Part shown: in pieces, positions 37,026 to 49,463 of the stretch | Layout: the number at the start of each line of letters is the position of its first letter | Position numbering within the stretch: position 1 is the stretch's first letter | Made by a program: the position numbers and the translations under genes | Source: Zanthoxylum bungeanum | Lineage: Eukaryota > Streptophyta > Magnoliopsida > Sapindales > Rutaceae | Direction of reading: 5' to 3' | Assembly: GCA_019454045.1 (NCBI GenBank) | Contig: SKCR01036773.1 | Span: 62,001 to 126,000 of the forward strand | DNA: 64,000 nt | The notes under the pieces: model-generated | Seen by the model: the letters and a program-made list of their open reading frames with translations, nothing else | The model's database searches: none | What the model was told of the DNA's origin: nothing

Positions 37026-39189
37026 TGTAGGCACTGTATTTTTACATATAAGTCCCAATGATGAGTCTCACATGGAGACACTACCACTTTAAATTATGGA
37101 AGTCGAGGGAAACGGATGTCAGAAGGGAAGAGTCAGAAATTGACACCTTGTTGGATTTAATTCGTTTGCTTAGCTTCGGGTTTACTTGTTGGACCTCTGT
37201 TTTAAAACACATCCTTAGCCCAAACCCCTGCAAACCCACACACCACCAAACCACACACCAAAGCCCACAAAAAAGACCAAGCCCACGCCCAAATGGACCA
37301 AAGCCAAGCCCATCACCTTCCCAAATAATAAAATCACATATTAAACACATGCTAAAATCAAGACAAATCACCTTCACAAATTAAAAGATTCAAATCAAAT
37401 CTCATCAAACACCTTCCTAATTCAATTAAATAAAATCCCTAATCAAAAGAGAAAAAATCAAATCAAATTAAATCGCATCCCTAATTAAATAGATTTTTCC
37501 TTATAGAACACTAATTAAGAAGATAACCCCCATAGTTACATAAATACTTTCCTATTCGCATAAGGATTACCCCAAACTTTGCCTATAAAAATAAGCCAAA
37601 ACCCACCTTAGAACCCCTAAACTCTCACGGCAAAACACAAAAAAGAAAACACTAAGCTCACATTCTCTCACCCCAGTGCAAGACACGACACTTTGAAACA
37701 GCAAACCACTCCACTCACACTGCCTCAACTTCACGCAAATACCCCCCTGACCAGCAGCCCTTTACGCTACTAACAGTCCACTTCATTCACGCCATCACCC
37801 GCCACTAACAGTCCACTCCAATCACCCCAAACAACACCTTCACAAACAGCCCTCACACTTCCTCTATCCACGCACAAATACTGCCCTTACACTGCCTTCA
37901 ATTCGCACAAATAATAACCCTCACACAGCCATCATTCAGGTCATAAATAACAGCCCTCACACTACCCTCATCAACCACAAATACTACCCTCATAAAGCCC
38001 CTGAACTGCACGCATCAGCCCCCCAAAACAATCCCCATTCACCGTAAAACCGCACTAAAAAAAACTACCCGGTAATTACCGAGAGACATCCCCATAAACT
38101 GCATCTTAACCACAGAAAAATAGCCCAGTAAACTGCGCAATTATCACCACAAATCTTCCCAGTAAATCCCTCTATTGCCACCGAAAATTATGCCCAGTGA
38201 ACTATCTTATATCACCGAAAGTTCTGCCTTGAAACAGAGCCCAAATACTGTTAAAACAGTGAGTCAATAGCAGCCCAAAACAGTGAAGCAATGAAGCAAA
38301 ACAAAGAACCAGTAAATCGGAAAAGCCGCGGAGCATCAACCCTTCCGACAACCGCGTAACGCACTTCTAAGAGACGACTTAAGAGGTTAGACCTAAGGGC
38401 ACCCTTTTTATTTAGTCTCCATTATTTTTTTATTTTCCTATTTTACTTCGCATGAGTATTGTTGATTGGTATATGCTATGAATTTTGCATGAATGGAATA
38501 TGTGTTCTCTCTTGCGGTATATCGGATGGAAACCATAACGTAAATTCCATAGCCGAATCCGAATGAACGGTAGTGTGGTCTGCACTCGAGATACAATGCC
38601 ACATACCGCTTGAGAGACAAACATATTTCATCTCATCCAACCTTGTGTTTGAGCATGATTTAGCCGTTAGTATGTTATTTATTTTTTTAAGCATGATTTA
38701 GTTGTTAGTATGTTATTTCTTTATGCATGGTTTAGTTATCTGCTTTCGCATTCAGAATTTAATTTACGTTTATGTTTAGGTTGTTATTTATTTTTTCGTG
38801 TTTGATAATTCAATATGCTCATGAGATTATTGTGTGTTATCGTGCGTTTGCCGTTATGATGACTTACTTTTAAAGCAAGCAAACTTAGATATAGGATTTT
38901 CTTTTACGAATGCGAACTAGATGTAGGTTATTCTTGAATATATATGTTGCGTAGACTCGGTTATATTATCGCATAAATCCATTCATTACAAGTGGCATAA
39001 GTAAGGGACCATTCCGAAACCAACGGTTTGAGGTCTTCCCTTGCTAGGGGTGAATGCGGCCTTAAATCTTTATCCCAGTTCACACTGGGTGGTAACTCCA
39101 TTATCCTCGATTTAGTTCCTTGTAGACTATTCCGTACTCCCGACTAGGCCGCGAGCCTAGAACAGCATCGCCGATTTCTGTGTCCTACA
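37026..39189 (+). mobile_element. Complete Athila-like LTR
   Basis: The LTR runs from TGTAGGCACTGTATTTTT to CTGTGTCCTACA, about 2164 bp, with TGTAGG/CCTACA terminal inverted repeats. The left ~1.3 kb is pyrimidine/AC-rich and the right part AT-rich. Copia B sequence begins directly after it. Short ORFs inside are not supported. Confidence 0.85.
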
Positions 39190-41628
39190 GTCCCAATAGA
39201 TCTTTATTCCTAGAATAAAGCCTGCTGCTCCCAGGTATTCTATGAGGAATTTTAATGAAAGCCAAGCTTTCACCGATTATATTATAGGAATGTTATTGCT
39301 AAGAAGCAATACATCATCAACATATAGGACATTCATTGTCAGTGCTCTCCCACTAACCTTTATATATATATATATATATACAAGAATCCTCTTCGTTTTG
39401 ATTAAATCATATACCATTATGATTTCATCAAAACGCTGGTTCCAAGAACGATATGCTTGCTCCAATCCATAAATGGATCGATTTATCTTGCAAACCTTGT
39501 TTTCATATTTGACACGACAAAAACCGTCAGGATATTACATACAAACATCCTCCAAAAGGTTTTCGTTAAGGACAACAGTTTTGGCTTCCAGCTGTCATAT
39601 TTCATAAATGAAATATGTAGTTATAGAAATCATTATCCGAATGGATTTAATCATGGCAATAGGTGAAAAAGTTTCATCGTAGTTGACACTTTGTCTTTGA
39701 TGATACCCTTTCTGTACAAGCCTAGCTGTATACATTTCATGTTGTCATCCATGTATGTCTTCCTTGAAGACTTATATAGTACCAATAGGCACAATACCTT
39801 CTGGTACATCAACCAGTGTCCAAACTTAGTTGTATACATGGAATCCATTTCGGACTTCATAGCACATTGCCATAAAAGGAGTCGATGCCTTGTATCACTT
39901 CCTCATACGTAGCCAGTTTGTCTTCCTCAATAAGATTAACATCTACATGAGGTGAGATCAGAAACCCATACCTCCCAGGTTATTTTCTGACTCTCTCCGA
40001 CCTACGCGATCTTGTGTATTTGAAGATTGTTGTACAGTTTCATCTCTGATGAACTGTTCATGTTCCATGAGGACTCGGTGCCTGGAACAGTATTACTCTG
40101 ATTTTCATCGAGTTTTACTTTCCTCCCACTTACCACTGTATATCGGAGTTCCTCTTAGGAAAACCGCATAGAGAGCAACAATCACATTGTTCTCTTATGA
40201 GTTGTATAAGTACTATACTTTGGTTTCCCTATGACAACCTAAAAATAAGCACTTATCCGATTTGGGTTCTAGTTTAGTACCATTAAAACATATGCCCAGC
40301 AGTCCCAAATCTTCAGGAATGAGAAACTCAGTTTCTTTCCTGTTCATATATAATATGAAGTCTGTCTAATAGATTTTTACGAAACCTTATTCAAAATAGG
40401 TATTGCACTGTTTAATGCGTATCCACATAAGGAAATTGGTAGCTCATAGCGACTCATCTATTTAAGTATTGTCCATCACGGTCTAACCATAATGTTCTAA
40501 TACTTATACCGGTATGTTTTCTTACTTCGTGTCCAAACTCTTTGAATTACTCAAAAGTTTATGACTTGTGTTTCAAAGATACACATGACCGTAACGCGAT
40601 GCAACATCCGTAAAGGTTACGAAGCATTCATATCCACCTCTAGCCTAGCTAGATATGGGCCCACTTTCGTCACTATGAACGAGGGCAAACAAATCTGTGG
40701 CACTTGTACTTTTACCAAGTAAAAGGTTTTTTAGGCACTTTGCCTAATGAACTAGATTCGTAGACATAATTTGAATTAGAATCAAATCTGTCCTAGTATC
40801 CACTCTTCGAAAGTATGGATATACGAGTCTTGTTAATGTGTCCCAGACAATAATGCCACAAATAAATCTCATTAGAATTATTCAATTTGAGCTATTTGTT
40901 TTTCATGTTATATATTTGAGATTCATTTATAATCAAAATATAAAGACCATTATTTACATCTAATGTAGATATCTCGATATCATCTTTATAAACAAAACGC
41001 TTATTGTTCTAGAAAGGTATACCCACAACATGTTAAACTAGATATAGAGATAATGTTCCAAGTCAAACTAGATACATTATAACAGTCTCCTAATTAAGTA
41101 CATGCCCAAAAGGGCAATTCCAAATCTTAGGTTCCTACGGCCAAAATAGTGACTCTCGTACTATTTTTGACTTGTAGGTCTATCTCATCTGAAGCCAGTT
41201 TCCTGCTTATCAGCAGATCCCGTAAATCAGTACATATATTCATATACCACATCTAGTATCAAAAATCTAATTTTAAAACCAATAGTGAACATATTTATAA
41301 CAAATATTCTTGAAGCCGAAACCTTATCTCGCCTTCACTTGCTTCATGTCTACCTTATCCATACGGTAGTCACACTTTCACTGACCCGATTTGCCACAGT
41401 TTAGGCAGACAACCTGGGATATGTCCTTTTAAGTAGCTCTGGCTGTGTATAACAGATTGAGCACTAAAGTTATCATCACAATGAGTCTTCTTAAGCTCAT
41501 GCTCTACTATTCGCTCAACTCCGGGCTCATACTTGAGAGGTTTCTCTATCAAATAGAATAACTTCTCAGCTCTCAGGACTATCCTGAATTTCTATTCCCA
41601 ATCTGAAAATTAAAGTCGTTAAAAACAT

Positions 41629-43956
41629 TTTCCCCAGGATTAAGTCCTTTGATGCTAATCGTTCATTCATCTTGATTGCTATAGTCCAACTATCCAATCA
41701 ACGATTTCGGGAACAATTAAATATTATGATTACTATAGTCTAACTATATAATCAACTACAATTGATTGGTTGCATTCAAATGTATTGATTACTATAATCC
41801 AATTATATAACAAACTACAATTGAAGTAGTTTGAATACAGTCCAACTGTTAAATTAAAACAACAATTGAATATTAGTCCAACTAACATATTTATAAATAA
41901 TTAATGAAAAATGAAATGAGCGAGTATTGGCAAGTATCTAAACGAAATTGCAAATTTAATACTTGCCTCCCACTATTTTTCGACGAGCCTCTAACCCTCT
42001 GTGGAGTACTCGAGAAACCTAATTTCCTAGTGGGCTAGGATCCCGTTAAATGACACACAACCTTAACTTTGGCCAACAAGTTGTATGAAAATTAACTAGG
42101 TAGATCTCTAAGATCAATTGGATCTCATACAATTCCTAGATCCAGTAGGTGGACCTCCAAGTTCGGAACATATATCCAATATATGCCAATATATCCAATA
42201 TATTACCTAACATTTTCCTATGAATCAATAAGCCTTGGCTTTGGCTCAACAAGCTTAATGAAACCAGTTAAGCGTGACCCATTGACAGTGGGAAAGCTTT
42301 ATAATCGAGGTCGATGAACAAGAAGTAACCTTGACTTTGGCCAACAAATCATAACTTGCCAAAGACGTACGATATGGAACAAAGCTTTCGTGATTCAAAC
42401 ACATCCGCGATGGATAAAGGTCTTGACTTTGGCCAACAAGCAATGCCAATATTGGATCTTGAGAGAGAATCACTCAATGGAAGGAAAAAATGGTTAATAT
42501 AAAATGAGGGTTTTTGTCGCGAATTGGAAACCAATTTATTATCTTTAATTAGGACTCATCATATACCCTTAAGCATGCATTCTAAAAGCATAATAAGGCG
42601 AGAATAAAATAATAATGATATGCGGATGGATATATGTAACATTTTATTCCTAAAACAAAACTCTAGATTTCCTCTCTCCCGCTAGCACTATTCTTACTTC
42701 TACCCAATTACATAATACTTTTAAAGAAACCTCTTTTACATTGAGGGGAATTGGTGAGAAGAGAAATACAATGAGATAAGGAGATAATAGGCTGGACACG
42801 CAGGTCCAATTTAATAAATTCTAAATTTATTACAATACTTTCCAAAATTACCCTCACCCATCTAATATCCATCTGATATACATTATTTATACATACATCC
42901 AGTATTCACACTAGCATGTTATTCAATCAATCTAACCAATTAATTAAATCTTTGATTAATGACCATCCACTATTCATACAATGATTTGATTTGCGCGAGT
43001 CAAACTCGTTTATGAATAAATACTCAAACGAAGTATTCTAGAATTATATCGAACTGCAATTTTAAATCCAATTTAAATTGCATCCAATACTAATTCATAT
43101 TTAATTCCAAATTAAATAATTACACTTTTAATAGTGTCTTTTAGACTTGGATTCCAAATCCAATCTTATAGGTCTCAAAGGCCCAATTAGTATCAATACT
43201 ATTCAATTAAAGTCCAATGGACTTTTAATAATTCTTTAGGCTTGGGCTTTTGGCCAAATGGATCTAACCCATAATGCCTAGGCCCAATAGGAATCACCCT
43301 ATGCCATAGAATCAATTTTGGCCCCTCAGGCCCAATTAAATTACTAAAGGCCCAATAGTTATATTTTGGACTGTATGGAAATGGTTTAGGCCCAAATATA
43401 ATCCAAGAGTAAAATTTGGCCAACCAACCCATTATCCAATACAACAAATTAAATTAATATATCATTCCAAATTAAATATTAATTCAATTAAAGTGCAATT
43501 AACACAATTAATTAATTAATCTAGTATTTCCAAAAATACCAATTAATCTAATTAATCATGTTTAACATCTAATTTATGTCCAACACAAATTAATCAAAAT
43601 CAATCTTTCCAACATGCTTCACACTCACGGCAATACATGAAATTAACATCCAATTTTAATTTTAATCTAATTAAATCAACAATTAACATTCAATTTCATG
43701 TGAATCAACATATCCAATTATCTAATTCAAAAATTGACAATGAGCTTCCTAGGGTAATTTTCGGCCAAGGGATAGGAATTAGGGAAAATTAATCTAATCA
43801 ATTTTACACAATTCCAACAATGCACAAATCCAAATGAACGTCATATAACATATCCCAATAATAAATTTAGGCAAAATCAAGCTCCAAGACAAATCCTAAA
43901 TTAAAGTCCATAAACCCTAGAAATTAAATCAAGCTTAGATCTTGCTCTGATACCAT
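41629..43956 (-). mobile_element. Copia element B leader with primer binding site
   Basis: This ~2.3-kb region lies between the gag ATG and the LTR with no recognisable protein. It carries the GACTTTGGCCAA motif series at about 42065, 42235, 42328 and 42420. The primer binding site at 43944-43955 is a perfect TGGTATCAGAGC on the minus strand, complementary to initiator-Met tRNA. Confidence 0.8.
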
Positions 43957-46129
43957 TGTAAGTGTCCTAGACATGCCACGGGATCTCTAAGCGTGATTCG
44001 TGTGTGAATAAAATCAAAAACAAGTTGCGGAGGACTTACATTGATCGGTTGAGTTCAAAATTTTTATGGATGTTGAAGCTTCCAAACACATAGGTGAGTA
44101 TCCCTATCACCTTCATTTGACTCCCATATGTGCTAGCAAGAACAAAAATGACCGATTTTGCTCTCCAAGAGAAGCAACAAATCAGCCTGGAGAGAGGTTG
44201 GAATTGGCCCTTGGAGATCAGAGGACAATCGGCCTAAATCACCAAAGGCCTTTCGGCCATGCTTCAAAAGCATAAGACCATTTCGGCCAAATCAGAGATA
44301 AGCTAATTACTTCAATTAAGAGGATTCAATGGCCACGTGGCCATAATGAAAATGAGAGATTAATGGCCTCTGTATTTGTGTCTTCGGCCAATTGATTTTG
44401 ATTTCTTTGTGGCCATTCGGCCTAAAATGCCAGGGAGAAAAGAGAGGTAATGGCCATTCGACCCTAAATTGAAAAAGAGAATAATTGATAATGAATAAAT
44501 CATTAATTGAATATATCTTTTTCAAAGGCAAAGAGTGTTTTAAAAGATTCCACCAAAATCCATCACCCATATCTATCACCAAAGATGACTAATTATGTAA
44601 GTGAAGTGGGCCCCACTTTAAATTCAAAATTCAAGTGGGCTTGCTCAACACACTTTGGGCTCGGGTTTATTTAATCCGATTAAACGAATTTTCCGTTGCG
44701 ACTTAATTAAATCCGATTTAATTAAATAATTATACCTTGCAAAATTATTACGAAAGTCACTCACGAATTAATTCCAAATTAATTGGTTTGTTAGAATTAA
44801 AATCCAATTTAATTCCTCGTTGAAATCAATTTCATTTAATATATCTAATATATTATTTAGCCCAATTAAATAAATTAATAGTAAAATCTAATTTAACTAT
44901 TAAATTTATTTTACCGATTAATTCTAAATTAATCGTGTTCTCCCCTCTCGATGAATTTAATCCCAGATAAATTCTCGACGCAATTAATCCCAGATTAATT
45001 CTTTCTCTGATAATTAATCCTAGATTAATTCTTGCCGTAATTAATCCTTGATTAATTGTCTCTCGTTTAATTAATCCCGGACTAATACTGTTCGAGTCAA
45101 ACATCATCGGTGAATCTTTGGGATGCGACCCAAGAGATCTTTGGATATGTTGGCAGTAAATACGGTTATCGGACTATCCGAATACGTGCGTACCCGGTAC
45201 CATATACTTACCGATTTATAAGACATGGTTGGCTTCTAGCAAAGCACCGTGCCTACCCAATTCTCCAGAAATATTCTGCTAAGGAATACATGATCTTTGT
45301 CAGGCGTAGTATACGTAGTATTGCGTATTACGATCCAGTATCAGATGCCACATGTAAGGCATGGGGCTGGAGTTGAGTTTGTCCCGTACGAAGCATATAT
45401 CGGATCACTAGCAACTAGTCTCTTTATGATCGGAAAGTCATGACCTAGTCATACTTCCTGGTGGCTATAGCACTTAGAGTACCAATTATGTATCCATGAA
45501 TGATCATCATCTCCATATGACTGAAATGATACTTCCATCTTGACATCACATCCAATACACTACGATTCTCAGTATACCCAGAAGAGGCGTACACAGAACT
45601 TGTTAAAGCCCTAGACGACCAAAACAAAAGTATATTGATTGTCGCAAGTATCATCAATGCAAGTCTCAGGTTAAGACCAAATACACGTACCCTGATTCGG
45701 ATTCCCATAGACACATAGTCATACTACCAATGGGATTCCAATAGGTCTATCCAGAGCGAAGCTGTTTTCGTACCATCGGTAAACAGAACCTCCTATTACA
45801 CTTGCATGAGTATCCAATACCCAAATATATGAGAACTATGTTGTTACGCTTCCATAACACGCACAAGTGTAATACTAGCCTATTCCGCATTATCGATGTC
45901 CAGTCTTGATAATACTACGACTATGGATATTTAATGATTAAATTAGTGGATTAATACTGTCTCATATCTCATTAATCCGGAACTAATCATAAGGACTTTT
46001 ATCATTTATATATCCAGGTAATCCAATTGCAAATGATAAAAGAGCAATTTCATTTGTCACATAGTTAATTTGTACAACAACACCATGTTATGTACAAATA
46101 GTGATGCTATGGGTCATAATTATCCAACA
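43957..46129 (-). mobile_element. Copia element B, 5' LTR
   Basis: The LTR runs from TGTAAGTGTCCTAGACATG to TTATCCAACA, 2173 bp, adjacent to the primer site. It pairs with the split LTR at 30034-34222. The palindrome AATTAATCCCAGATTAATT and variants recur near 44980-45090. Confidence 0.9.
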
Positions 46130-46387
46130 CCTGCATTGTCAAGATTCCCCATGCTTCCTCTTTCATCTTTATAATGAGGCATTGAACTATTTTGTTAATA
46201 AGGTTTAAAATCGAATAAAATTCCTTATGTGCTATTCTTCATGTCTTACTAAACCAATTTTTTTATTCTCTTAAAATTATAAAGAAGGCCATCAATATTC
46301 CTTGAAAGTTCATCTCAATCTTAACTATAAGTATGCTATACACTCGCCTCTATTGAGGATCTTGTGCATCAGAATGTAGTACATTAT
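46130..46387 (-). other. Short flank with possible copia-gag remnant
   Basis: On the minus strand 46130-46210 reads KMKEEAWGIL, resembling the 'akeAWdiL' motif of UBN2/copia gag. The segment ends in the left member of an imperfect direct repeat (46333-46386). It is too short for a firm identity. Confidence 0.3.
46333..46386 (+). repeat. Direct repeat flanking an LTR fragment (left)
   Basis: It begins TACACTCGCCTCTATTGAGG and matches 48598-48651 over about 54 bp with a dozen or so differences. That is far longer than a 5-bp target duplication. Confidence 0.65.
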
Positions 46388-48594
46388 TCATAAATACAAG
46401 CAATTTCATTTTCCATAATATTACCTTAATTAATGGTAGAAACTTCTGTCTTTTATACACGTATTCGATCTAATTATGATTGGATATCAATTACGATTAG
46501 ATTGACACTAAATCTGGTTTAGTTATACGTGTATATTAGACAAAGACCCTAGGATTTATAATATAGTGTGCAAGACATGTAGGTGTTTATTTAATAAACA
46601 CTGAATGACTCACTGAAGATTTCCTAATATATGGTACACCAACGTCAATATGAATTTTCTCGAGTTGAGCGAGCATAGTGGTCCTTCGACTTCAGATACC
46701 ACGGTGGGATATATGAGTTATCCTCCACACTTTGATGGGAGTCACGTCACCGATCTATTCATGATCAGACCTCCGCATGTTCATTAGGTGTGGACTGATA
46801 CTCATGATATCTAGTGCGTATCAAGAGAGGATCAATCAGTCTTGTGTATAGGTCATAGGCATCCTACATATGTTTACGATCTAGTAAATCTATGTTCGTG
46901 GTATAACTTCGGGAATCAGTTCCGAGTGTTATTTAGAGATCATAAATTGAAAGTTGACTATATTATACCGAAGGGATTTGACGTTCTTATCTATGTCTCA
47001 GGTATAATATGGATAGCCTGTGACAGAGGGATTAAATGTATGCAATGACCTCGACTTGCATAGTTTAACGAGATTATATGTGGTCGTCATAATTCATAAG
47101 TAGGTGAATTATGGACACGAAATTGGATTTCGTGACGGATAAACTTAAACTTATAGAGTCTCATAATATGAAGTGTACTCGTTAAGCACCTGGGCAACGC
47201 GTTATGAATAATATAGATTATTCATAATACTTTATCGGATTAAATGAGTTAATTCGAATCGTTTAATTGGTTAAACGATAACACATGCATAATGGTATCT
47301 TTGGTCAATCGTAATTAATATGTATTTGTATTTGATTCAAAATTTGATTTGATACATATTAATTATTTGTCAAATGAGATTTTTGACACATGTCATTTAA
47401 TGTAAATAAAAATACATATATAATAATATTATTATTAATTAATTAATTAATTAGATATTTAAATGTTAAATATTTAAATGATTAAATAATATCTATATTT
47501 CATAAATGTTATGAAATATGGCTAATTATTATTAGTACAAATGGCATAACTTTATTAAGCTTAAGTGTGCAAATTTTATTTGTCAAACTAAATCTGATTT
47601 AATCCTTATTTTAATTTAATGAAATTGTAAATTACAACTTGACCATTTTACCCTTATTAAGTTGGTCACACTTCTTTTAATTTAAAAAAATTATTTTCTT
47701 CATCTATCATCACTATGGCCGAAAGCTTCAAGAGGTAAAACGGGAAGGAAAGAAATAGAAGAAAATCAAGAAAAAAAGCTAAGGAAACAAGAGAATTAAA
47801 GGTAATTCTTTATATCCCCACGCTTAGAAATTATTTTTCTTGTTTCTTGATGATCTTATGAGATATTGGAAGTGGTGATGCATGTGTGAAGTATTTTGGA
47901 TGTAATTATTGTCCAATTTATTCATTTGATGACATGTTGCAATTATAGAGTGTTATGACCACTCTTGTAATGTCTATAATTGTTCTTGGGTGGTTCATGT
48001 GTGGTGACTTTGATTGGTGTTTTGATTAATTGGATTAATCTTGAAAATTTGGATTTAAAACATGAAAATTGACAATTTTGTGTTCTGGATCAGATCTGAA
48101 AAAATCAGTATTTATGTTGATGAATTTGATGTCATATAAGTGTATTGGATGTGTTTTGGGTGTTGCAACAATTTCCGAAAATTATTTCAAAGTTGAAATA
48201 AGCGAAAACAATGAAAAACGGCATTATCGTGTGACTTTTGAGCCAACCAGGTGATCACTGCCCAAACAGTGAATTTTTCACTGTTCGAGTAGCCCGTGAA
48301 CTGTCCTAACACTATTGGGGCTGACCTGGGCAGTCCCCATAAGTGTTGGGTGGTCGGTTCGGTCAAAAACGTGTTTTGCGTCATTTTGCGAAAAAATATT
48401 TTTCGTAAAAGTTTCGCGGCGTTTCTTAAATATTTATGTCGCTATTTGATATCGAATAAATGTGTTTAGGTGAAATATGAATAAATTATTCATATTAGAT
48501 ATTGAATAATTTATTCAGTAATTTGAAAAAAATTTAAAATTACGATTTCACCTGATCCGCGTTTATGCCGCGCCCTTCGCCCAAAACCCCAACA
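46388..48594 (+). mobile_element. Copia-type LTR, 5'-truncated
   Basis: It is homologous over its length to the reverse complement of the solo LTR at 55842-58300 (shared blocks around the ATTCGATCT and GTGGTCCTTCGAC stretches) and ends in CAAAACCCCAACA. The first ~50 bp of the LTR are missing. The end sequence, a CCGC-rich stretch followed by AACCCCAACA, is typical of copia LTR 3' ends. Small ORFs inside are not supported. Confidence 0.75.
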
Positions 48595-49463
48595 GATCTA
48601 CACTCGCCTCTCTTGAGGATCTTGAATATCAAAACATAGTAAATTATTTATTTGCTATATCTAGGTGGTCTCCTCTGTAAAGTATTGTTCACCCATTGAT
48701 AAGGCCAAAGAGTGCCATTTATTTAGGGTGATAAGGAAACACAGAGCAACCAGATCTACTGTTACATTTTTTATATTATTAATATATTTATGTTATCTAT
48801 TCAATTATAATGTCTTTTTATGTGTATCAACTTTATCCATCAAATTTATTCTAAAAATAATTTTCAAGGTCTAATTTTTATTTAAAATATTTTGATTACT
48901 TTTGAATTTTTTTAAAGTTATTTAAATAATGTATACATTTTATAAAAATATACATCTTTGGCATAGTGGTAAAAATATGTACTTTATTTAAGTTTGAAGT
49001 CTCTTAAGTTTAATATGTAACATTCACAGATATTTAATTTTCTTTATTTACACAAAATATGTAGACAGACTCGCAAATGGGGTTAACAAACATGTAGGAA
49101 TTTGAAAACTCCTACCACATTTAAAGTGTGTTTTATTTAAACCGAAGCCTGAAAAAATCCAATAAGAACATAAATTTAAATGTAAGAATTTAGAGTTCTT
49201 GAAAATATTAATAAATAAAATTTAAATTAGGAGATGAGTTTTTCCAAACGTTATTAACCCAGCTCGAAAGACAAATCATGACATGGTATGCAAACTACTA
49301 GTCGGGCCGGACCAATCTCCTACAAACTAACGCACTACATGACTCGACTGTCTACTCAATAAGCTAAGATATCATTTTTGACGAGTGAGGCCGGCACAGT
49401 TTTTGGACATCTCTAGGAGATATATATACACACACCCAAAAAAAATTTACAACTAGGGGTGTT
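48595..49463. other. Unassigned AT-rich sequence
   Basis: No gene or element was recognised. It contains the right direct repeat (48598-48651). Near 49378 the stretch GACGAGTGAGGCCGGCAC recurs with small changes at about 62008 (GACGAATCAGGCCGGCAC), on the far side of the Athila element. It ends with the Athila target duplication GGTGT (49459-49463). Confidence 0.5.

Larger units (their letters stand above)
34528..39189 (+). mobile_element. Rearranged Athila-like gypsy fragment inserted in copia B
   Basis: It is built from four pieces in plus orientation: 3' internal tail with polypurine tract (34528-34881), the first ~247 bp of an LTR (34882-35128), internal 3' tail again (35129-37025), and a complete LTR (37026-39189). 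Both LTR starts (TGTAGGCACT) are preceded by a tract AAGTGGGGGYGAC. The tail is colinear with the tail of the Athila element at 50870-51830, which gives the family. No gag or pol remains. No target duplication was found, and the copia sequence has a deletion at the site. Confidence 0.8.
34237..41628 (-). pseudogene. Copia element B gag-pol polyprotein, decayed and split
   Basis: This is the polyprotein remnant of element B. It runs on the minus strand from the gag ATG at 41628 to the TAG at 34237-34239, and is interrupted at 34528-39189 by an Athila-like fragment. About 370 bp between RNase H and RT are missing at the insertion site. Recognisable parts are: the RT active site NVLYVDDVLLL within 39277-39465, with a complete YVDD; RT upstream peptides at 39651-39860 (MKSEMDSMYTTK); integrase and pre-integrase sequence at 40400-40900; and a zinc knuckle at about 41365-41406 damaged by His to Gln and a stop. 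Frameshifts are frequent. It is non-functional. Confidence 0.8.

Noticed and set aside
49378..49395. GACGAGTGAGGCCGGCAC and its near-copy at about 62008 as a long target duplication of the Athila element
   Set aside because: The exact 5-bp duplication GGTGT at the LTR ends already defines the insertion, and these copies are not adjacent to the ends.
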